In this document: positions 26,339 through 34,928 of the stretch, in pieces
Numbering within the stretch: the stretch's first letter is position 1
How the letters are laid out: the number at the start of each line of letters is the position of its first letter
Source: Acidimicrobiales bacterium
GTDB lineage: Bacteria; Actinomycetota; Acidimicrobiia; Acidimicrobiales; MedAcidi-G1
Direction: 5' to 3'
NCBI GenBank assembly: GCA_029242745.1
Contig: JAQWTI010000004.1
Coordinates: 40,009-104,008, forward strand
Length of the DNA stretch: 64,000 bases
Position numbers and translations under genes: made by a program
Notes under the pieces: generated by a model
Told to the model about the DNA's origin: nothing
The model's input: the letters and a program-made list of their open reading frames with translations, nothing else
Databases searched by the model: none

Positions 26339-26956
26339 GTGCGGAGCACAGTGCTGGGCCTGGCTGGAGGCAGTGGAGCGGGCAAGACGACGTTGGTTGA
26401 TGGCCTCACTTCGAGGCTTGGTGAGGATGCGTCAGTGCTCTGGTTTGACGAGTACTACCACGACCTCACCCACCTTCCGGCCCTGCAGAGGGCGGCCGTC
26501 AATTTCGACCACCCAAGCTCGCTTGATGAGTTGCTCCTACTGGAGCATCTAGATGGCCTCTTGGCTGGCCAACCGGTTGAGGTCCCGGTCTACGACTTTG
26601 CCAGCCACACGCGCACAGGGAGCACCCGGCGGGTCGAACCTCGGCCAGTGCTAGTGGTTGACGGCATTCTGGTGTTGGCCGTCCCTGAGTTGAGGCGGCG
26701 CCTGGATCTGGCAGTTTTTGTAGACGCGTCTACAGAGATCCGTTTGGCCCGTCGGATGGAACGAGATGTGCGTGAGCGCGGTAGAACTGCATCTAGTGTG
26801 CGCGCTCAGTTTGCTGCCACCGTGGCGCCCATGCACGAGGTCTTCGTAGAGCCGAGTGCCGTCCACGCTGATCTACGCCTAGACGGAACCGGTGACCTAG
26901 GTGCCAATCTCGAGACGCTGGTGGATGCAGTAAAGCGCCTTGAACCCGGTAAGTGA
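26339..26956 (+). CDS. udk: Uridine kinase-like P-loop kinase
   Basis: A 205-residue P-loop protein with Walker A GGSGAGKTTLVDGL near the N-terminus, FDEYYHDLTHLP (substrate-binding Asp and Tyr), NFDHPSSLDELLLLEHL, VYDFASHTRTG, and VVDGILVL as Walker B. These follow the uridine kinase / phosphoribulokinase layout, in which uridine or cytidine is phosphorylated with ATP or GTP. The lid region carries RRMERDVRERG. The GTG start lies 27 bases after ahcY. A different small-molecule kinase of the same fold cannot be excluded. Confidence 0.85.
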   Translation: MRSTVLGLAGGSGAGKTTLVDGLTSRLGEDASVLWFDEYYHDLTHLPALQRAAVNFDHPSSLDELLLLEHLDGLLAGQPVEVPVYDFASHTRTGSTRRVEPRPVLVVDGILVLAVPELRRRLDLAVFVDASTEIRLARRMERDVRERGRTASSVRAQFAATVAPMHEVFVEPSAVHADLRLDGTGDLGANLETLVDAVKRLEPGK

Positions 26957-27095
26957 GGAGAATCTGGTCCCGAGGTGGGTCCGGACTGTCCTTGAGGATC
27001 ACTTCGGACTGACTACAGATTGGTTTTGTTCCGGATGGCAGGCGTTAATCACCTAGTCCTAGTGGTTGTTGTTCTTGCACCTAGCTAAACCCCGG

Positions 27096-27101
27096 TAGAT
27101 T
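27096..27101 (+). promoter_or_regulatory. -10 element (TAGATT)
   Basis: TAGATT ends eight bases before GTG 27110. A TTCTTG at 27072-27077 lies 18 bases upstream and could be a -35 box. Confidence 0.45.
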
Positions 27102-27109
27102 GTGCCTGC

Positions 27110-27634
27110 GTGAACGAGCCCCCCCAGCCAGCCGACGGAAAGATTGCGCCTACCGATGGTGAGGTCCACGATGTGCTGCCTGACGATCTGGACGCTCGAG
27201 GCGCCGGACTGGTTGGGCCCTACATGTTCCCCGATAACGACAGGCGGCGGATTCCTGGTGCTCTGTATTTAGTGCTCGCTGTAATCACGGTTGTAGTCGT
27301 GACAACTGCCGATGGTTCACCGATGGTTGATGGTGGCTTGGTCGCCGGCGCTCTGGGCCTGGCATTGTTTGGTCTATATCATCTTCAGTCCGGGTGGAGC
27401 CTCCAAATTGACGAGGCCGATGCTTTGGTAGCGGCTGTACGGGCTGTTGGATTCCCAGTGGGGCACGCGTCAGCCCAGATGGCATGGCGAGGGCTGCGGA
27501 GTCGACCGACTTGGCGTGTGCTCGTTTACTCCAACGAGTCGCCACCTGAGTGGCGGGGCCTAGCGTTCGTTGATGGTGTTGATGGTGAGATAGTCGCTGC
27601 CCATGTGGAGGCAAATCCTGAAGACTGGTCTTGA
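27110..27634 (+). CDS. Small membrane protein, unknown function
   Basis: No family recognised. The 174-residue protein has an acidic N-terminal tail (about 1-45), two closely spaced transmembrane segments at about 47-64 and 72-90, and a soluble C-terminal domain of about 80 residues rich in Trp and Arg (AQMAWRGLRSRPTWRVLVYS). Both tails would be cytoplasmic if the two spans form a hairpin. It starts at a GTG with a -10 box eight bases upstream and lies just before the PIP synthase gene, in the place where a HIT-family gene is usual in mycobacteria. Function is unknown. Confidence 0.75.
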   Translation: MNEPPQPADGKIAPTDGEVHDVLPDDLDARGAGLVGPYMFPDNDRRRIPGALYLVLAVITVVVVTTADGSPMVDGGLVAGALGLALFGLYHLQSGWSLQIDEADALVAAVRAVGFPVGHASAQMAWRGLRSRPTWRVLVYSNESPPEWRGLAFVDGVDGEIVAAHVEANPEDWS

Positions 27635-27668
27635 CCATCGATACCTCGCTGGACAAGTGTTCCTCGGG

Positions 27669-27674
27669 TAGCCT
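27669..27674 (+). promoter_or_regulatory. -10 element (TAGCCT) for the pgsA-patA-pimA cluster
   Basis: TAGCCT lies 42 bases before the pgsA ATG. Here the leader is long enough to include a GGAG ribosome site eight bases before the start. Confidence 0.4.
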
Positions 27675-27716
27675 CACAGTTTCTGGGATCCGCAAGGTCC
27701 GAATGGAGTAACCACC

Positions 27717-28394
27717 ATGCTGGATGGCAACTGGCGCGAGGTGGTCGATCGTGGTCTGACCCCGATCGGTCGCAGCCTTCGACGGGCAGGTATAAGTGCT
27801 GACGCCGTCACCGTTGTTGGAATCGTTATGGCTGCCGCTGCATCGATCGCGATTGGTGCAGGGAACCTCCGCCTTGGCTTCCTGCTTTTGGTGCTAACCG
27901 GCGTACCTGATGCCCTTGATGGCGCCGTAGCCAAAGCTTCAGGTACCTCTTCTTTGCGCGGTGCCTACTTCGACTCAGTGGCAGATCGGATCACTGATGC
28001 CCTTTTGTTCGGCGGCGTAGCTTGGCATTTGGCTGGAACTCGTACCGACCGGGTGATGATGCTCCCAGTGGCCATCATGGCTACAGCAATGTTCATCTCC
28101 TATCAGCGGGCCAAGGCTGAATCGCTCGGCTATGACGCTAAGGGTGGGCTTATGGAGCGCGCCGAGCGATTCATCGTGCTGGCCTTTGGTCTACTTTTCT
28201 TTGAAATTCTCGTCCCTGTACTTTGGGTGATGCTTGTTCTTAGTTTGGTTACAGCAGTGCAGCGATTTGTCAAGGTATGGCGTCAGGCGTCGTCGGACCA
28301 TGTGTCGCCGTCGCGGCGCCGTGCCGTGCGCCGGTGGTCGCGCAGTGAGCGGCGCCAGCGCCACAGCTCCGGGATCCGCCCCTCTGGGCACTGA
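27717..28394 (+). CDS. pgsA: Phosphatidylinositol phosphate synthase-type CDP-alcohol phosphatidyltransferase
   Basis: A 225-residue membrane enzyme with about six spans. It condenses CDP-diacylglycerol with a phosphorylated alcohol, here most likely inositol-1-phosphate, because the next two genes act on phosphatidylinositol. The family motif D-x2-D-G-x2-A-R-x8-G-x3-D-x3-D is present at residues 65-90, except that the Arg is Lys (residue 73). All four metal-binding Asp residues (65, 68, 86, 90) are kept. The C-terminus is very basic (RRRAVRRWSRSERRQR). It starts at an ATG with GGAG eight bases before it. Confidence 0.87.
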   Translation: MLDGNWREVVDRGLTPIGRSLRRAGISADAVTVVGIVMAAAASIAIGAGNLRLGFLLLVLTGVPDALDGAVAKASGTSSLRGAYFDSVADRITDALLFGGVAWHLAGTRTDRVMMLPVAIMATAMFISYQRAKAESLGYDAKGGLMERAERFIVLAFGLLFFEILVPVLWVMLVLSLVTAVQRFVKVWRQASSDHVSPSRRRAVRRWSRSERRQRHSSGIRPSGH

Positions 28395-28454
28395 TCAACT
28401 GGCCGGAATCAGGCGGTTAACTGTGCTGTTCTTTGGCGGTTCGGTCGGCTTGTT

Positions 28455-29330
28455 ATGACACCGGGAATTGTTCAAGCCTTTCGTCTTACTTCCTCGATTG
28501 CAGGCGTCTTGCCTTCGGCCGTCTCGATCCCTGTAGCAAGATCCTTAGGACGCATAGCCGGCTACCTGGATGGGGACCGCCGCCGCCTCGTGGAGCGCAA
28601 CCTGCGGCGGGTCTGTGGACCCGAACTCTCTGGTCGACAGTTGCGCAGGTCCGTCGACATGGTCTTTTCTTCCTATGCCGATTACTACCTGCAGAGTTTT
28701 CGGCTGCCATCGATGACTCCAGATCAGATCGTGGCCGGCTTCAGTGAGGAGGGTTACGGGCTTATTGCTGACGGCCTTCAGGCGGGCAACGGAGTCATCT
28801 TGGCGATGCCGCATCTTGGAAGTTGGGAGTGGGCGGCTCATTGGCTCACACTCCATCACGGCGTTCCGGTTGGGTGTGTCGTTGAAAAACTTGAACCGCC
28901 AGAACTGTTTGACTGGTATCGGAGTTTCCGTACTTCGCTTGGTATTGAGGTAGTCGGTCTTGATGCCAACGCTGGCACAAAGACCATCGGCATGTTGCGT
29001 GAGAACCAAGTGGTGTGCTTACCGAGTGACCGCCACGTTGGAGGAGCTGGAGTAGATGTCGAGTTTTTTGGTGAGGTAACTACGCTTCCGGCTGGCCCTG
29101 CCACTTTGGCTTTGCGGACCGGTGCCGTACTTCTTCCTACCGCCGTCTACGACCACCATGGCGGATGTCATGGTGTGGTCCGGCCACCGGTGGCTGCTAA
29201 ACGCGAAGGACGCCTGCGCAATGATGTGACTCGTATCACTCAGGTGTTGGCTGCCGAACTGGAGGTACTGATTGCCGCAGAACCGGAGCAATGGCACCTT
29301 TTGCAACCCAACTGGCCTTCGGATCGGTAG
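28455..29330 (+). CDS. patA: Phosphatidylinositol mannoside acyltransferase (PatA type)
   Basis: A 291-residue member of the LpxL/HtrB lauroyl-acyltransferase family. The H-x4-D/E catalytic motif is HLGSWE within AMPHLGSWEWAAHW, and the later LPSDRHVGGAGVDVEFFG and LPAGPATLALRTGAVLLPT segments match the family. In mycobacteria this enzyme (Rv2611c) acylates the mannose that PimA adds to phosphatidylinositol on the inner face of the membrane. The order pgsA-patA-pimA is the same as there. The start is an ATG 60 bases after pgsA. A more general lysophospholipid acyltransferase activity is the alternative. Confidence 0.9.
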   Translation: MTPGIVQAFRLTSSIAGVLPSAVSIPVARSLGRIAGYLDGDRRRLVERNLRRVCGPELSGRQLRRSVDMVFSSYADYYLQSFRLPSMTPDQIVAGFSEEGYGLIADGLQAGNGVILAMPHLGSWEWAAHWLTLHHGVPVGCVVEKLEPPELFDWYRSFRTSLGIEVVGLDANAGTKTIGMLRENQVVCLPSDRHVGGAGVDVEFFGEVTTLPAGPATLALRTGAVLLPTAVYDHHGGCHGVVRPPVAAKREGRLRNDVTRITQVLAAELEVLIAAEPEQWHLLQPNWPSDR

Positions 29331-29338
29331 GAGATGCT

Positions 29339-30433
29339 GTGCGCATCGGCATGATTTGTCCATACAGCCTTTCCTTGCCCGGTGGGGTTCAGGGTCAGGT
29401 TCTGGGCCTAGCTCGGATGTTGCGGGCTGCCGGACATCCCACACGGGTGCTGGGGCCCTGCGATGGCCCACCTCCTGACGCAGGAGTGACCCCGCTGGGG
29501 GACAGCCTTCCCACTGCAGCAAACGGCTCGATGGCTCCTATCGCACCCGACGTATCTTGCGCGTTGCGTACTATCCGCGCACTCCGCGACGAGGACTTCG
29601 ATGTCTTGCACTTGCACGAACCACTTGCGCCCGGGCCGACCACCACTGCGCTCTTTCTGGCCCAGTCCCCGATGGTGGGCACGTTTCATGCAGCAGGTGG
29701 GAGTTTGGCCTATGACCTATTGAATCGTCCCGTCCGGTGGCTGAGTCGCCGCATGGACCGGGTATTTGCTGTATCTGATGATGCGGCGGCAATGGCCCAC
29801 GCCTCTCTCGGTGGCGACTACGAGGTGCTGTTCAACGGGGTGGAAGTACAGCGCAGCCAGCAGGTCGACCCATGGCCCACCGATGGTCCCACTGTCTTTT
29901 TCATCGGTCGCCACGAACCTCGCAAGGGTCTAGCCGTGTTATTGGCTGCCATGGCCGGGTTGGACAGTAACGTCCGCCTGTGGGTAGCTGGTGACGGACC
30001 AGAGACCGATGAGTTGAGAGCCCGGGTGGTTGGTGATTCTCGGATCCAGTGGCTTGGTCGAATCTCTGACGCAGAACGCACTGCTCGAATTAGGGGGGCC
30101 GATGTGTTCTGCGCCCCCTCGTTGCGCGGTGAGTCCTTCGGTGTGGTGTTACTCGAAGGAATGGCTTGTGGCACGCCAGTGGTAGCCAGCGACATCCCTG
30201 GCTACGAAAAGGTGGCACGCGGTGGAGACGACGCCCTACTCGTCCCTTCCGGTGATGCTGCGGCGCTTAGTTCGGCCATAGCCAAGGTGCTGGCAGATCC
30301 GGTATTGGCTGCTCGGTTAGTTGCTAGTGGTCGTCAACGCGCCGAAGAGTTCTCGATGCGCCGCTTGGCTGACAGGTACCTTGAGGCTTATAGATCAGTG
30401 ATGGGCACCTCAGTAGGTGGAACGCGCGCCTAA
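29339..30433 (+). CDS. pimA: Phosphatidylinositol mannosyltransferase (PimA type)
   Basis: A 364-residue GT4 enzyme that starts mannoside synthesis by moving mannose from GDP-mannose to phosphatidylinositol. The start RIGMICPYSLSLPGGVQGQV is typical of PimA, including the Gly-Gly-Val-Gln loop that contacts donor and acceptor. GTFHAAGG, FIGRHEPRKGL and the E-x7-E motif ESFGVVLLEGM follow. I chose GTG 29339, five bases after an AGGAG ribosome site that spans the patA stop; the longer frame that begins inside patA is unlikely. Donor supply would come from the ManA-PMM-ManC route encoded upstream. Confidence 0.93.
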   Translation: MRIGMICPYSLSLPGGVQGQVLGLARMLRAAGHPTRVLGPCDGPPPDAGVTPLGDSLPTAANGSMAPIAPDVSCALRTIRALRDEDFDVLHLHEPLAPGPTTTALFLAQSPMVGTFHAAGGSLAYDLLNRPVRWLSRRMDRVFAVSDDAAAMAHASLGGDYEVLFNGVEVQRSQQVDPWPTDGPTVFFIGRHEPRKGLAVLLAAMAGLDSNVRLWVAGDGPETDELRARVVGDSRIQWLGRISDAERTARIRGADVFCAPSLRGESFGVVLLEGMACGTPVVASDIPGYEKVARGGDDALLVPSGDAAALSSAIAKVLADPVLAARLVASGRQRAEEFSMRRLADRYLEAYRSVMGTSVGGTRA

Positions 30434-30519
30434 TATGAGGGAGAGTTACTCGGTCTCAAATTAGTCCGTCCCGCTATCACGTCCCATCCTCGAACCCAAC
30501 CGGAAGCTGCTGATCAAAC

Positions 30520-31239
30520 ATGTCGCTGCTCCGCCATCCGCTGATGCCGCTCGCCACCTTGGTCGGCCTGTGTGTAGCAGTCGTTCTCGCTCTAGCCGGG
30601 GCTCCCATTTTGGTGATTTTAGTTGTAGGCGTTGCCGTCGGCGCCACCTTGGCTTGGTTGGTAGAGCGGAGGGCTGAGCGGATGATCCGTCGCACCGTTG
30701 GCGCTCGGGCGGCCTATGCAGGTGAGTTCCCGCGATTACACAACACAGTCGATGGCATCTGCTTGACCCATGGACTCGAGCGACCTGCCGTCTACGTCGT
30801 GGATTCGACGTCCGGTAATGCCATGGCGATGGCCGGACGAGGAGGGACATCAATGGTCCTGACCACTGGTGCCGCCGACCGTGTCACATTGGTCGAACTC
30901 GAGGCCTTGGTAGCCCATCTTCTAGCGCGATGTGCCGACAAAGTGCTCCGAAATGAGACCACGGCAGCAGCCCTTGGGTGGTTCAACGTTTTTGGACGTA
31001 GGGCTACTGGTGGTGGCCCAGACCGCATGGTCCGCGCGGATTTCGACGGATCTGACCTGACCCGGTTCCCACCAGGTATGCAGGAATTGTTAAGGGCGCT
31101 GTCCGACATTGGTGCGGCGGTTGATGTGCCGGCAACTACGGCTCGGCTATGGCTGCTGCAGCCCGATGGACGGACCGACGTATTCACCGCGGACCACCCA
31201 GCGGTAGGTATGCGCATCGCTGCACTTTCGGAGCGCTAA
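30520..31239 (+). CDS. HtpX/M48-like membrane protein lacking the zinc motif
   Basis: A 239-residue protein with two N-terminal spans (about 9-27 and 29-46). The following region aligns by eye with HtpX-type M48 peptidases: PRLHNTVDGICLTHGLERP then AVYVVDS, a Gly-Asn-Ala segment, MVLTTGA and VELEALVAH. Where active enzymes have His-Glu-x-x-His, this one reads His-Leu-Leu-Ala-Arg (residues 133-137), so the catalytic Glu and the second zinc His are lost. A late ADHPAVGMRIAAL resembles the usual C-terminal THP-x2-x-RI segment. It is likely a non-catalytic homologue with a binding or scaffold role. Its stop TAA shares a base with the next ATG. Confidence 0.7.
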   Translation: MSLLRHPLMPLATLVGLCVAVVLALAGAPILVILVVGVAVGATLAWLVERRAERMIRRTVGARAAYAGEFPRLHNTVDGICLTHGLERPAVYVVDSTSGNAMAMAGRGGTSMVLTTGAADRVTLVELEALVAHLLARCADKVLRNETTAAALGWFNVFGRRATGGGPDRMVRADFDGSDLTRFPPGMQELLRALSDIGAAVDVPATTARLWLLQPDGRTDVFTADHPAVGMRIAALSER

Positions 31240-32435
31240 TGAATCTGCGCCCCGATTGCAGTTTGAAGGTGAGCACCTCACGGCGAAGTTTGACTTTTGG
31301 AACACTACTTTTGGTTTTTTCAGTGGCCGGTAGTTGCGGCCTTAGCGGCAGTTCTGACGGACCGGCTTCAACTGTGGGGATTGTCGCTTCAACTACTTTG
31401 GCACCAAGCCCCGGTCCTGAGACAACTTCTTCCATCGAGGTCACCTTTGATGAGGCTGATACAGCACCAACCTCGACGGTTCAATTGCCGACCACCACAA
31501 CCATTGATGGTTGGACTGGTGCAGTTCACCCGTTGACTGGTTTACCGGCGGTAGATGGTTTAGTTGATCGCCCAGCGTTGGCTATCAAAATCGGCAATAA
31601 CGATTCAAAGTCGCTGCCCCAAGTGGGGATACAGGCCGCTGATGTGGTCTATGAGACCCATATCGAAAATGGGGTCACTCGTTTCCTTGCTGTATTTCAG
31701 AGCAAGGTTCCGATCACCGTCGGCCCGGTGCGGTCGGCCCGCTCGAGCGACATTGACCTAATTGGCAACCTGAATCGTCCTGTGTTTGCCTATTGGGGTA
31801 GCAACCAAGGCGTGGGTGATGAAGTTGCCGAAGCCGAACGCCAGGGCACGTTTGTTCCCATTAGCACCAACGGTGAAGGCCAGGTCTTCTTCTTTCGTGA
31901 TGAAGATCGGGGTGAGGCTCCCTACAACGGTTTCCTTGACGCTGCGGCGTTGGCTGCCTACGTCGGCGGTGGTGCCCCCGACGCACTGTTTGAATTCGGC
32001 CCGCTTCCAGCATCAGCGGTCCCTTCTAGGGGTGTCGGCTGGCGGACACCAAGACGCGAGATTGATTGGGTCTGGGACAGGGGTACTGCACGCTGGTTGC
32101 GCTTCCATCGTGGCGCGCCGTTGCTAGATGAGACGGGCGTTCAACTCGCTGCCGACAACGTACTGGTGCTCTATGTGGACTACCGGACGTCTACGGCTGA
32201 TCTTGAGTCGCCACAGTCGATTACGACCGGATCGGGTGATGGATGGTTGCTGCGCGACGGTTCGATAACTGGGGTTACTTGGAATCGACCATTTATAGCG
32301 GACCAGTGGGTACTAGCCGATGACGACACCGGGGAGCAGGTGTTTCTGCGGCCAGGAAATACCTGGGTGGCCTTGGCTCGTCTTGGTGAGGGAACCCTTC
32401 TTGATCCGGCCCGTATCGCTGAACTAGTCGGCTGA
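31239..32435 (+). CDS. DUF3048 (YerB-like) lipoprotein
   Basis: A 398-residue secreted protein with a probable lipobox: a hydrophobic stretch at about 18-30 ending in Ala-Gly-Ser-Cys33. A low-complexity Ser/Thr/Pro linker follows to about residue 90. The main domain contains HPLTGLPAVDGLVDRPALAI, IGNNDSKSLPQVGI, ADVVYETHIENGVTRFLAVF and GPVRSARSSDIDL, which are diagnostic for DUF3048. No enzymatic role is established for this family; it is widespread on Gram-positive cell surfaces. The start at 31239 overlaps the upstream stop by one base, making it the second gene of a pair with the M48-like protein. Confidence 0.88.
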   Translation: MNLRPDCSLKVSTSRRSLTFGTLLLVFSVAGSCGLSGSSDGPASTVGIVASTTLAPSPGPETTSSIEVTFDEADTAPTSTVQLPTTTTIDGWTGAVHPLTGLPAVDGLVDRPALAIKIGNNDSKSLPQVGIQAADVVYETHIENGVTRFLAVFQSKVPITVGPVRSARSSDIDLIGNLNRPVFAYWGSNQGVGDEVAEAERQGTFVPISTNGEGQVFFFRDEDRGEAPYNGFLDAAALAAYVGGGAPDALFEFGPLPASAVPSRGVGWRTPRREIDWVWDRGTARWLRFHRGAPLLDETGVQLAADNVLVLYVDYRTSTADLESPQSITTGSGDGWLLRDGSITGVTWNRPFIADQWVLADDDTGEQVFLRPGNTWVALARLGEGTLLDPARIAELVG

Positions 32436-32512
32436 TAGGGATAGAGGTTTTTCTGCGCCTGTTTGCCTTGAATCCCGCTATTTTCGACGCAGTGAACTCG
32501 GCGGAGCCTTCG

Positions 32513-32518
32513 TAGACT
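32513..32518 (+). promoter_or_regulatory. -10 element (TAGACT) of pdxS
   Basis: TAGACT ends seven bases before ATG 32526, with no ribosome site between: leaderless pattern. Confidence 0.5.
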
Positions 32519-32525
32519 GGTCACC

Positions 32526-33416
32526 ATGAGCGACATAACCCGGTCGACCGGTACCCAGATGGTGAAGCGTGGCCTCGCTGAGATGCTCAAGGGTGGCGTG
32601 ATTATGGATGTGGTTGATCCTGCCCAAGCCAAAATAGCTGAGGATGCCGGCGCAGTGGCCGTGATGGCGTTAGAGCGGGTGCCGTCCGACATTCGGCGCG
32701 ATGGGGGTGTGGCCCGCATGTCTGATCCAGAGATGGTTGAGGGCATCAAGGAGATCGTCACTATTCCAGTGATGGCTAAGGCACGGATTGGCCATTTTGC
32801 GGAAGCCCAGATCCTGCAGGCCCTCGGTGTTGATTACGTGGACGAGAGTGAGGTTCTTACGCCGGCAGACGAGGCTCACCACATTGATAAGTGGGCTTTT
32901 ACGGTGCCGTTCGTCTGTGGGGCGACCAATCTAGGTGAGGCATTGCGCCGTATCTCAGAAGGTGCCTGCATGATCCGTTCTAAGGGAGAGGCCGGTACAG
33001 GCAACATTGTGGAGGCTGTGCGCCACCTCCGGTCGATAATCGGTGATATGCGACGGATTACCCAGGCCGATGAGGCAGAGTTGTTCGACTGGGCTAAGCG
33101 TCTGCAGGCCCCATTGCCGCTGGTACAGGAGATCGCTGAGACCGGCGAGTTGCCGGTTCCCATGTTCTGCGCCGGGGGCATTGCCACACCAGCAGACGCC
33201 TCGCTGGTGATGCAACTCGGTGCTCAGGCGGTCTTTGTGGGTTCTGGCATTTTTAAGAGTGACGACCCTGCACCCCGTGCGCGTGCCATTGTAGAAGCTG
33301 CGACCAACTTCGAGGATCCCACCATTTTGGCGCGGGTTAGCCGGGGCCTCGGCAACGCCATGCCGGGCCTTGAAATAGGCGAGTTGGAGACTCGGCTAGC
33401 CGACCGCGGCTGGTAG
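32526..33416 (+). CDS. pdxS: Pyridoxal 5'-phosphate synthase, lyase subunit
   Basis: A 296-residue (beta-alpha)8 barrel that builds PLP from ribose-5-phosphate, glyceraldehyde-3-phosphate and ammonia. Seen are [17 protein letters not shown] (with the catalytic Lys-acting strand region), [35 protein letters not shown] carrying the active-site Lys, [15 protein letters not shown] and FVGSGIFKS. The sequence is very conserved. It works with the glutaminase PdxT, encoded 54 bases downstream, in a 12:12 complex. A -10 box seven bases upstream of the ATG suggests a leaderless mRNA. Confidence 0.99.
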   Translation: MSDITRSTGTQMVKRGLAEMLKGGVIMDVVDPAQAKIAEDAGAVAVMALERVPSDIRRDGGVARMSDPEMVEGIKEIVTIPVMAKARIGHFAEAQILQALGVDYVDESEVLTPADEAHHIDKWAFTVPFVCGATNLGEALRRISEGACMIRSKGEAGTGNIVEAVRHLRSIIGDMRRITQADEAELFDWAKRLQAPLPLVQEIAETGELPVPMFCAGGIATPADASLVMQLGAQAVFVGSGIFKSDDPAPRARAIVEAATNFEDPTILARVSRGLGNAMPGLEIGELETRLADRGW

Positions 33417-33470
33417 TCGTAGCTGACACCCCTTGGTGGTGCCCGTAGCGATGCCTATTTTTTTCCACTG

Positions 33471-34058
33471 ATGAAGGTTGGGGTTCTCGCCCTGCAGGGG
33501 GCATTCGCTCGTCATGTGCAGGTGCTGGGAGAACTCGGCTTGGCGGTTGTGGAGGTGCGGGCCGTGCACGAGTTGTCCGATGTGGATGCTCTAGTCCTTC
33601 CGGGCGGCGAGTCCACAACCATGTCTATGCTGCTTGACTCGTCTGGACTACGCAATGCCGTGGCCGATCGGCTCTTTGCGGGCATGCCGGCACTGGGCAC
33701 ATGTGCGGGCATGATATTGCTCGCTACACACGTGGCTGATGCTCGTCCCGACCAACGGTCGTTTGGTGCCATTGACATAGATTTACGACGCAATGGGTAC
33801 GGGCGCCAAGTGGACTCGTTTGAGGCGGATCTTTCTGTCTCCGGATTTGAAGGAACTTTCCCCGGGGTATTCATCCGGGCTCCTGTGGTCGACCGTGTAG
33901 GTGAGGGAGTTGAGGTGCTAGCCACTGCTGACGGGCATCCAGTGCTTTGTCGGCAAGGAGCGGTCATGGTGGCTTCGTTTCATCCTGAGATGTCGGGAGA
34001 TAGACGCATCCACGAGGAGTTTCTCGATCTGGCTTTCACTATTTTGGCGGACGAGTAG
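33471..34058 (+). CDS. pdxT: Pyridoxal 5'-phosphate synthase, glutaminase subunit
   Basis: A 195-residue class I glutamine amidotransferase that delivers ammonia to PdxS. It starts KVGVLALQGAFARHV, contains LVLPGGESTTMSMLL (oxyanion region), the nucleophile in LGTCAGMILLA, and the His-x-Glu pair in ASFHPEMSGD, completing a Cys-His-Glu triad. A short T-rich stretch precedes the start without a clear ribosome site. It follows pdxS as in other actinobacteria. Confidence 0.98.
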   Translation: MKVGVLALQGAFARHVQVLGELGLAVVEVRAVHELSDVDALVLPGGESTTMSMLLDSSGLRNAVADRLFAGMPALGTCAGMILLATHVADARPDQRSFGAIDIDLRRNGYGRQVDSFEADLSVSGFEGTFPGVFIRAPVVDRVGEGVEVLATADGHPVLCRQGAVMVASFHPEMSGDRRIHEEFLDLAFTILADE

Positions 34059-34106
34059 CAGGCAGACGCAACACTCAGCAGAAGAGACGAAGAGACGGAG
34101 CACGAT

Positions 34107-34856
34107 ATGTCTGGCCATTCCAAGTGGGCGACGATTAAGCACAAGAAGGGTGCGGCAGATGCCAAGCGCGGCAAGCTGTTTGCCAAACTCATAAAGCAAG
34201 TCGAGGTTGCATCTCGGCAAGGTGGTGGCGACCTGGACTCCAATCCGACGCTACGGACCATGTTTCAGAAGGCTCGGGATGCTTCAGTGCCTTTAGACAC
34301 CATCGAGCGTGCCGTCAAGCGGGGGACAGGTGAACTTGAGGGGGTTGACTACGAGACAATCACCTATGAGGGTTACGCCCCGCACGGGGTAGCCCTCTAT
34401 GTCGAGACACTCACCGACAATAGGAATCGCACTGGCTCAGAGGTGCGCTCTCTGCTGTCGAAAAACGGTGGTTCGTTGGCGGAGCCTGGATCGGTGGCTT
34501 GGCAGTTCGAACGCAAGGGCGTAGTACTCCTTGCAGACTCCGTTGATGAAGATGAAATTATGCTCGCAGCGTTGGACGCAGGGGCTGATGACCTAGTGGA
34601 CGACGGTGGTGTTTGGCGCCTGACTTGCGAGGCCACCAACCTCCCGTCAGTGCGCGATGCGCTTGATAAGGCGGAGTTGCCGTTCTTGAACGCGGATGTG
34701 ACCATGTTGGCTAGCACCGAAGTGGTCTTGGAATCAGCAGATCAGGCTAAGGCTGTACTCCGAGTCATGGACTTGTTGGATGACAACGATGACGTCCAAG
34801 ACGTTTACGCCAACTTCGATATAGCCGCCGAGATTCTGGAGGAACTTGACGACTGA
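34107..34856 (+). CDS. yebC: YebC/PmpR family regulatory protein
   Basis: A 249-residue protein starting SGHSKWATIKHKKGAADAKR, the unmistakable YebC signature, with ITYEGYAPHGVALYVETLTDNRNRT and a C-terminal acidic tail. YebC family members bind DNA as transcription regulators in some bacteria and assist ribosomes at proline stretches in others. An ACGGAG ribosome site lies seven bases before the ATG. It precedes ruvC as in mycobacteria (Rv2603c to ruvC). Confidence 0.97.
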   Translation: MSGHSKWATIKHKKGAADAKRGKLFAKLIKQVEVASRQGGGDLDSNPTLRTMFQKARDASVPLDTIERAVKRGTGELEGVDYETITYEGYAPHGVALYVETLTDNRNRTGSEVRSLLSKNGGSLAEPGSVAWQFERKGVVLLADSVDEDEIMLAALDAGADDLVDDGGVWRLTCEATNLPSVRDALDKAELPFLNADVTMLASTEVVLESADQAKAVLRVMDLLDDNDDVQDVYANFDIAAEILEELDD

Positions 34857-34915
34857 GCGACCGGAGACCGGGACGGCGGCAGGGGGGGTGCACCTGACGT
34901 TGTGACGTCGACCGC

Positions 34916-34921
34916 TAGAGT
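34916..34921 (+). promoter_or_regulatory. -10 element (TAGAGT) of ruvC
   Basis: TAGAGT ends seven bases before ATG 34929. CTGACG at 34894-34899 lies 16 bases upstream and is a fair -35 box. Together they argue for a leaderless ruvCAB transcript and fix the ruvC start. Confidence 0.5.
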
Positions 34922-34928
34922 CGTACAC

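Noticed and set aside
33421..33465. T-rich run (about seven T) before pdxT as a terminator
   Set aside because: No adequate stem lies directly before the T run, and pdxS-pdxT would be expected to be co-expressed.
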